Positions 62,766-64,000 of a stretch of 64,000 nt of DNA are shown here, piece after piece. Under the pieces are notes generated by a model. It was not told the origin of the DNA, searched no databases, and saw only the letters and a list, made by a program, of their open reading frames with translations. Source of the stretch: Flavobacteriales bacterium (GTDB lineage Bacteria > Bacteroidota > Bacteroidia > Flavobacteriales > Flavobacteriaceae); assembly GCA_024643405.1 (NCBI GenBank), contig JAHENA010000003.1:1-64000 (forward strand). Direction: 5' to 3'. The position numbers and the translations under genes are program-made. The first letter of the stretch is position 1. Every line of letters begins with the position of its first letter.

Positions 62766-64000
62766 ATGAAAAAATTCAACTTCATTTTAAAAATTTACTT
62801 AGCGTTATCCTTAATCTGTGCATGGTCATTTTCAGTGTCTGCACAAATCAACAAAACTGCGAATGTTGAAGGGATTAATGAATACCTGTTAGATAATGGT
62901 TTAAAAGTATTATTGTTTCAAGATAATTCGGCACAAACCATAACAGTAAATATAACCTATCAAGTCGGTTCAAGGAATGAAGGATATGGAGAGAAAGGAA
63001 TGGCTCATTTATTAGAGCATATGGTGTTTAAAGGCACACCTAATCATCCAAATATCCCTGAAGAATTATCTTCACATGGTGCCAGACCAAATGGAACAAC
63101 GTGGTATGACCGCACTAATTATTTTGAAACTTTTAATGCCACTGATGAAAATTTAGATTGGGCTCTAGATTTAGAGGCTGATAGAATGGTGAATTCATAC
63201 ATCGCCAAAAAGGACTTAGAGTCTGAATTTACAGTTGTTAGAAATGAATTTGAAAGTGGTGAAAACTCACCTTCAGGTGTTTTAATGGATAAAGTTATAA
63301 ATGCTGCTTTTCTATGGCATAATTATGGAAATTCAACTATTGGAAACCGTTCAGATATTGAGCGAGTCCCAATTGATAATTTAAAAGCCTTTTACAAAAA
63401 ATACTATCGCCCAGATAACGCAGTTTTAATGGTTACGGGTAAGTTTGAACCAGAAAAAACATTGGGGCTTATTCAAAATAAGTTTGGTAGTATTAAAAAT
63501 CCAGAAACACAGTTAAGAGATATTCCTACCATAGAGCCAGCTCAAGATGGTGAAAAACGGGTGACCTTAAGTAGGGTTGGAGATTTACAAATAGTATCTG
63601 TACTGTATCATACACCGGCCGGATCTCATGAAGATTATGCAGCACTTCAAGTGGCAGAACAAATTCTTACTGATGAACCATCAGGCAGACTCTATAAAGC
63701 TTTGGTTAATGAGAAAAAAGCTTCCTCAATCTGGTCTTTTTCACCTTTTACTAAAGAACCTTCATTTATGTATATGAATGTTGATGTGCCTTCTGAAAAG
63801 TCATTGACTGATGCTGAATCAACCCTTTTAAACGTTCTGGATAATTTGTCAAAAAACCCTGTAACTGAAGATGAGTTAAATCGTGCAAAATCTAAACTTT
63901 TAAAACGATACGATCAGATTTCAAGAAATTCAGCTTATTTGGGAACCTATATGAGTGAATTTATTGGCGCTGGAGATTGGAGATTATCTTTTATTCAACG
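62766..64000 (+). CDS. M16 family zinc peptidase, 3' end missing
   Basis: The frame from the ATG at 62766 is open to the window end (411 complete codons). A signal peptide (cleavage near SVSAQ) predicts a periplasmic enzyme. The inverted zinc motif HxxEH is His81-Leu-Leu-Glu84-His85 in GMAHLLEHMVFKGTPNHP. The third ligand Glu lies about 75 residues later in TVVRNEFESGENSPSG. The second M16 domain begins near residue 200 (YYRPDNAVLMVTGKF). Many flavobacterial members are two-copy fusions of about 900 residues; the remaining part lies beyond the window. It is divergent from parA across 214 bases. Confidence 0.92.
   Translation, partial: MKKFNFILKIYLALSLICAWSFSVSAQINKTANVEGINEYLLDNGLKVLLFQDNSAQTITVNITYQVGSRNEGYGEKGMAHLLEHMVFKGTPNHPNIPEELSSHGARPNGTTWYDRTNYFETFNATDENLDWALDLEADRMVNSYIAKKDLESEFTVVRNEFESGENSPSGVLMDKVINAAFLWHNYGNSTIGNRSDIERVPIDNLKAFYKKYYRPDNAVLMVTGKFEPEKTLGLIQNKFGSIKNPETQLRDIPTIEPAQDGEKRVTLSRVGDLQIVSVLYHTPAGSHEDYAALQVAEQILTDEPSGRLYKALVNEKKASSIWSFSPFTKEPSFMYMNVDVPSEKSLTDAESTLLNVLDNLSKNPVTEDELNRAKSKLLKRYDQISRNSAYLGTYMSEFIGAGDWRLSFIQ

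Overview
The window looks like a chromosomal segment of a marine or aquatic Flavobacteriaceae bacterium (phylum Bacteroidota). The DNA is visibly AT-rich. Upstream regions repeatedly carry the Bacteroidota -7 element TAnnTTTG instead of a sigma70 -10 box. Type IX secretion (T9SS) sorting domains, the gliding lipoprotein GldI, a fused SecDF and the parA-parB-DUF5683-dapB-lepB-WbqC gene order all point the same way. No rRNA, tRNA, CRISPR array, transposase or prophage gene was seen. Gene density is high and most coding sequence is housekeeping.

Layout. 1-5.3 kb (minus): the start of a serine beta-lactamase-family hydrolase that runs off the left edge, then a DUF1800 - DUF1501 (T9SS-sorted) - propeller lipoprotein operon. 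5.5-10.2 kb (minus): rlmF, a YtcJ-type amidohydrolase, a dienelactone-hydrolase-like enzyme and a duplicated lipoprotein. 10.3-16 kb: an ECF sigma / FecR / TonB-receptor surface-signalling operon, divergent from a 578-residue lipoprotein with two N-terminal repeats and three tandem C-terminal repeats. 16-20.2 kb (plus): ffh, folD and a secreted esterase-like protein. 20.2-25.7 kb (minus): a tightly packed seven-gene unit from a HerA-like ATPase to a VOC protein. 25.8-29.2 kb: queE with an unlisted 45-residue membrane protein, DUF2911 and asnB. 29.2-33.6 kb (minus): a secreted beta-helix protein, a small T9SS protein, a TPR histidine kinase and a LuxR response regulator, apparently one unit. 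34-43.4 kb (plus): gyrB, a DUF6588 outer-membrane protein, mdh, secDF and a PurD-like ATP-grasp plus GNAT pair. 43.4-47.7 kb (minus): DUF192, lgt, a cyclophilin-FKBP fusion lipoprotein, gldI and an NrnA-like phosphoesterase. 47.8-57 kb: ndk, csp, DUF721/lipoprotein/recF, then a TPR protein, ribH, two small paralogous membrane proteins, mutL, two rhomboids and an EEP-family enzyme. 57-62.6 kb (minus): the parA-to-DUF6122 operon. 62.8-64 kb (plus): an M16 zinc peptidase cut by the right edge.

How the parts work together. Much of the region serves the cell envelope: protein export (Ffh, SecDF, LepB, Lgt), periplasmic folding (the PPIase fusion, GldI), T9SS cargo and two signalling modules (ECF/FecR/TonB and TPR-HK/LuxR). 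The rest is genome maintenance (GyrB, RecF, MutL, ParAB) and core metabolism (FolD, Mdh, AsnB, RibH, DapB, Ndk).

No wholly novel system is obvious. The best leads are the ECF module with its repeat lipoprotein, the HK/LuxR unit with a palindromic candidate operator, the ATP-grasp/GNAT pair, a MutL whose endonuclease motif is degenerate, and two overlooked or ambiguous small genes. Functions rest on motif recognition by eye. No database search was run.
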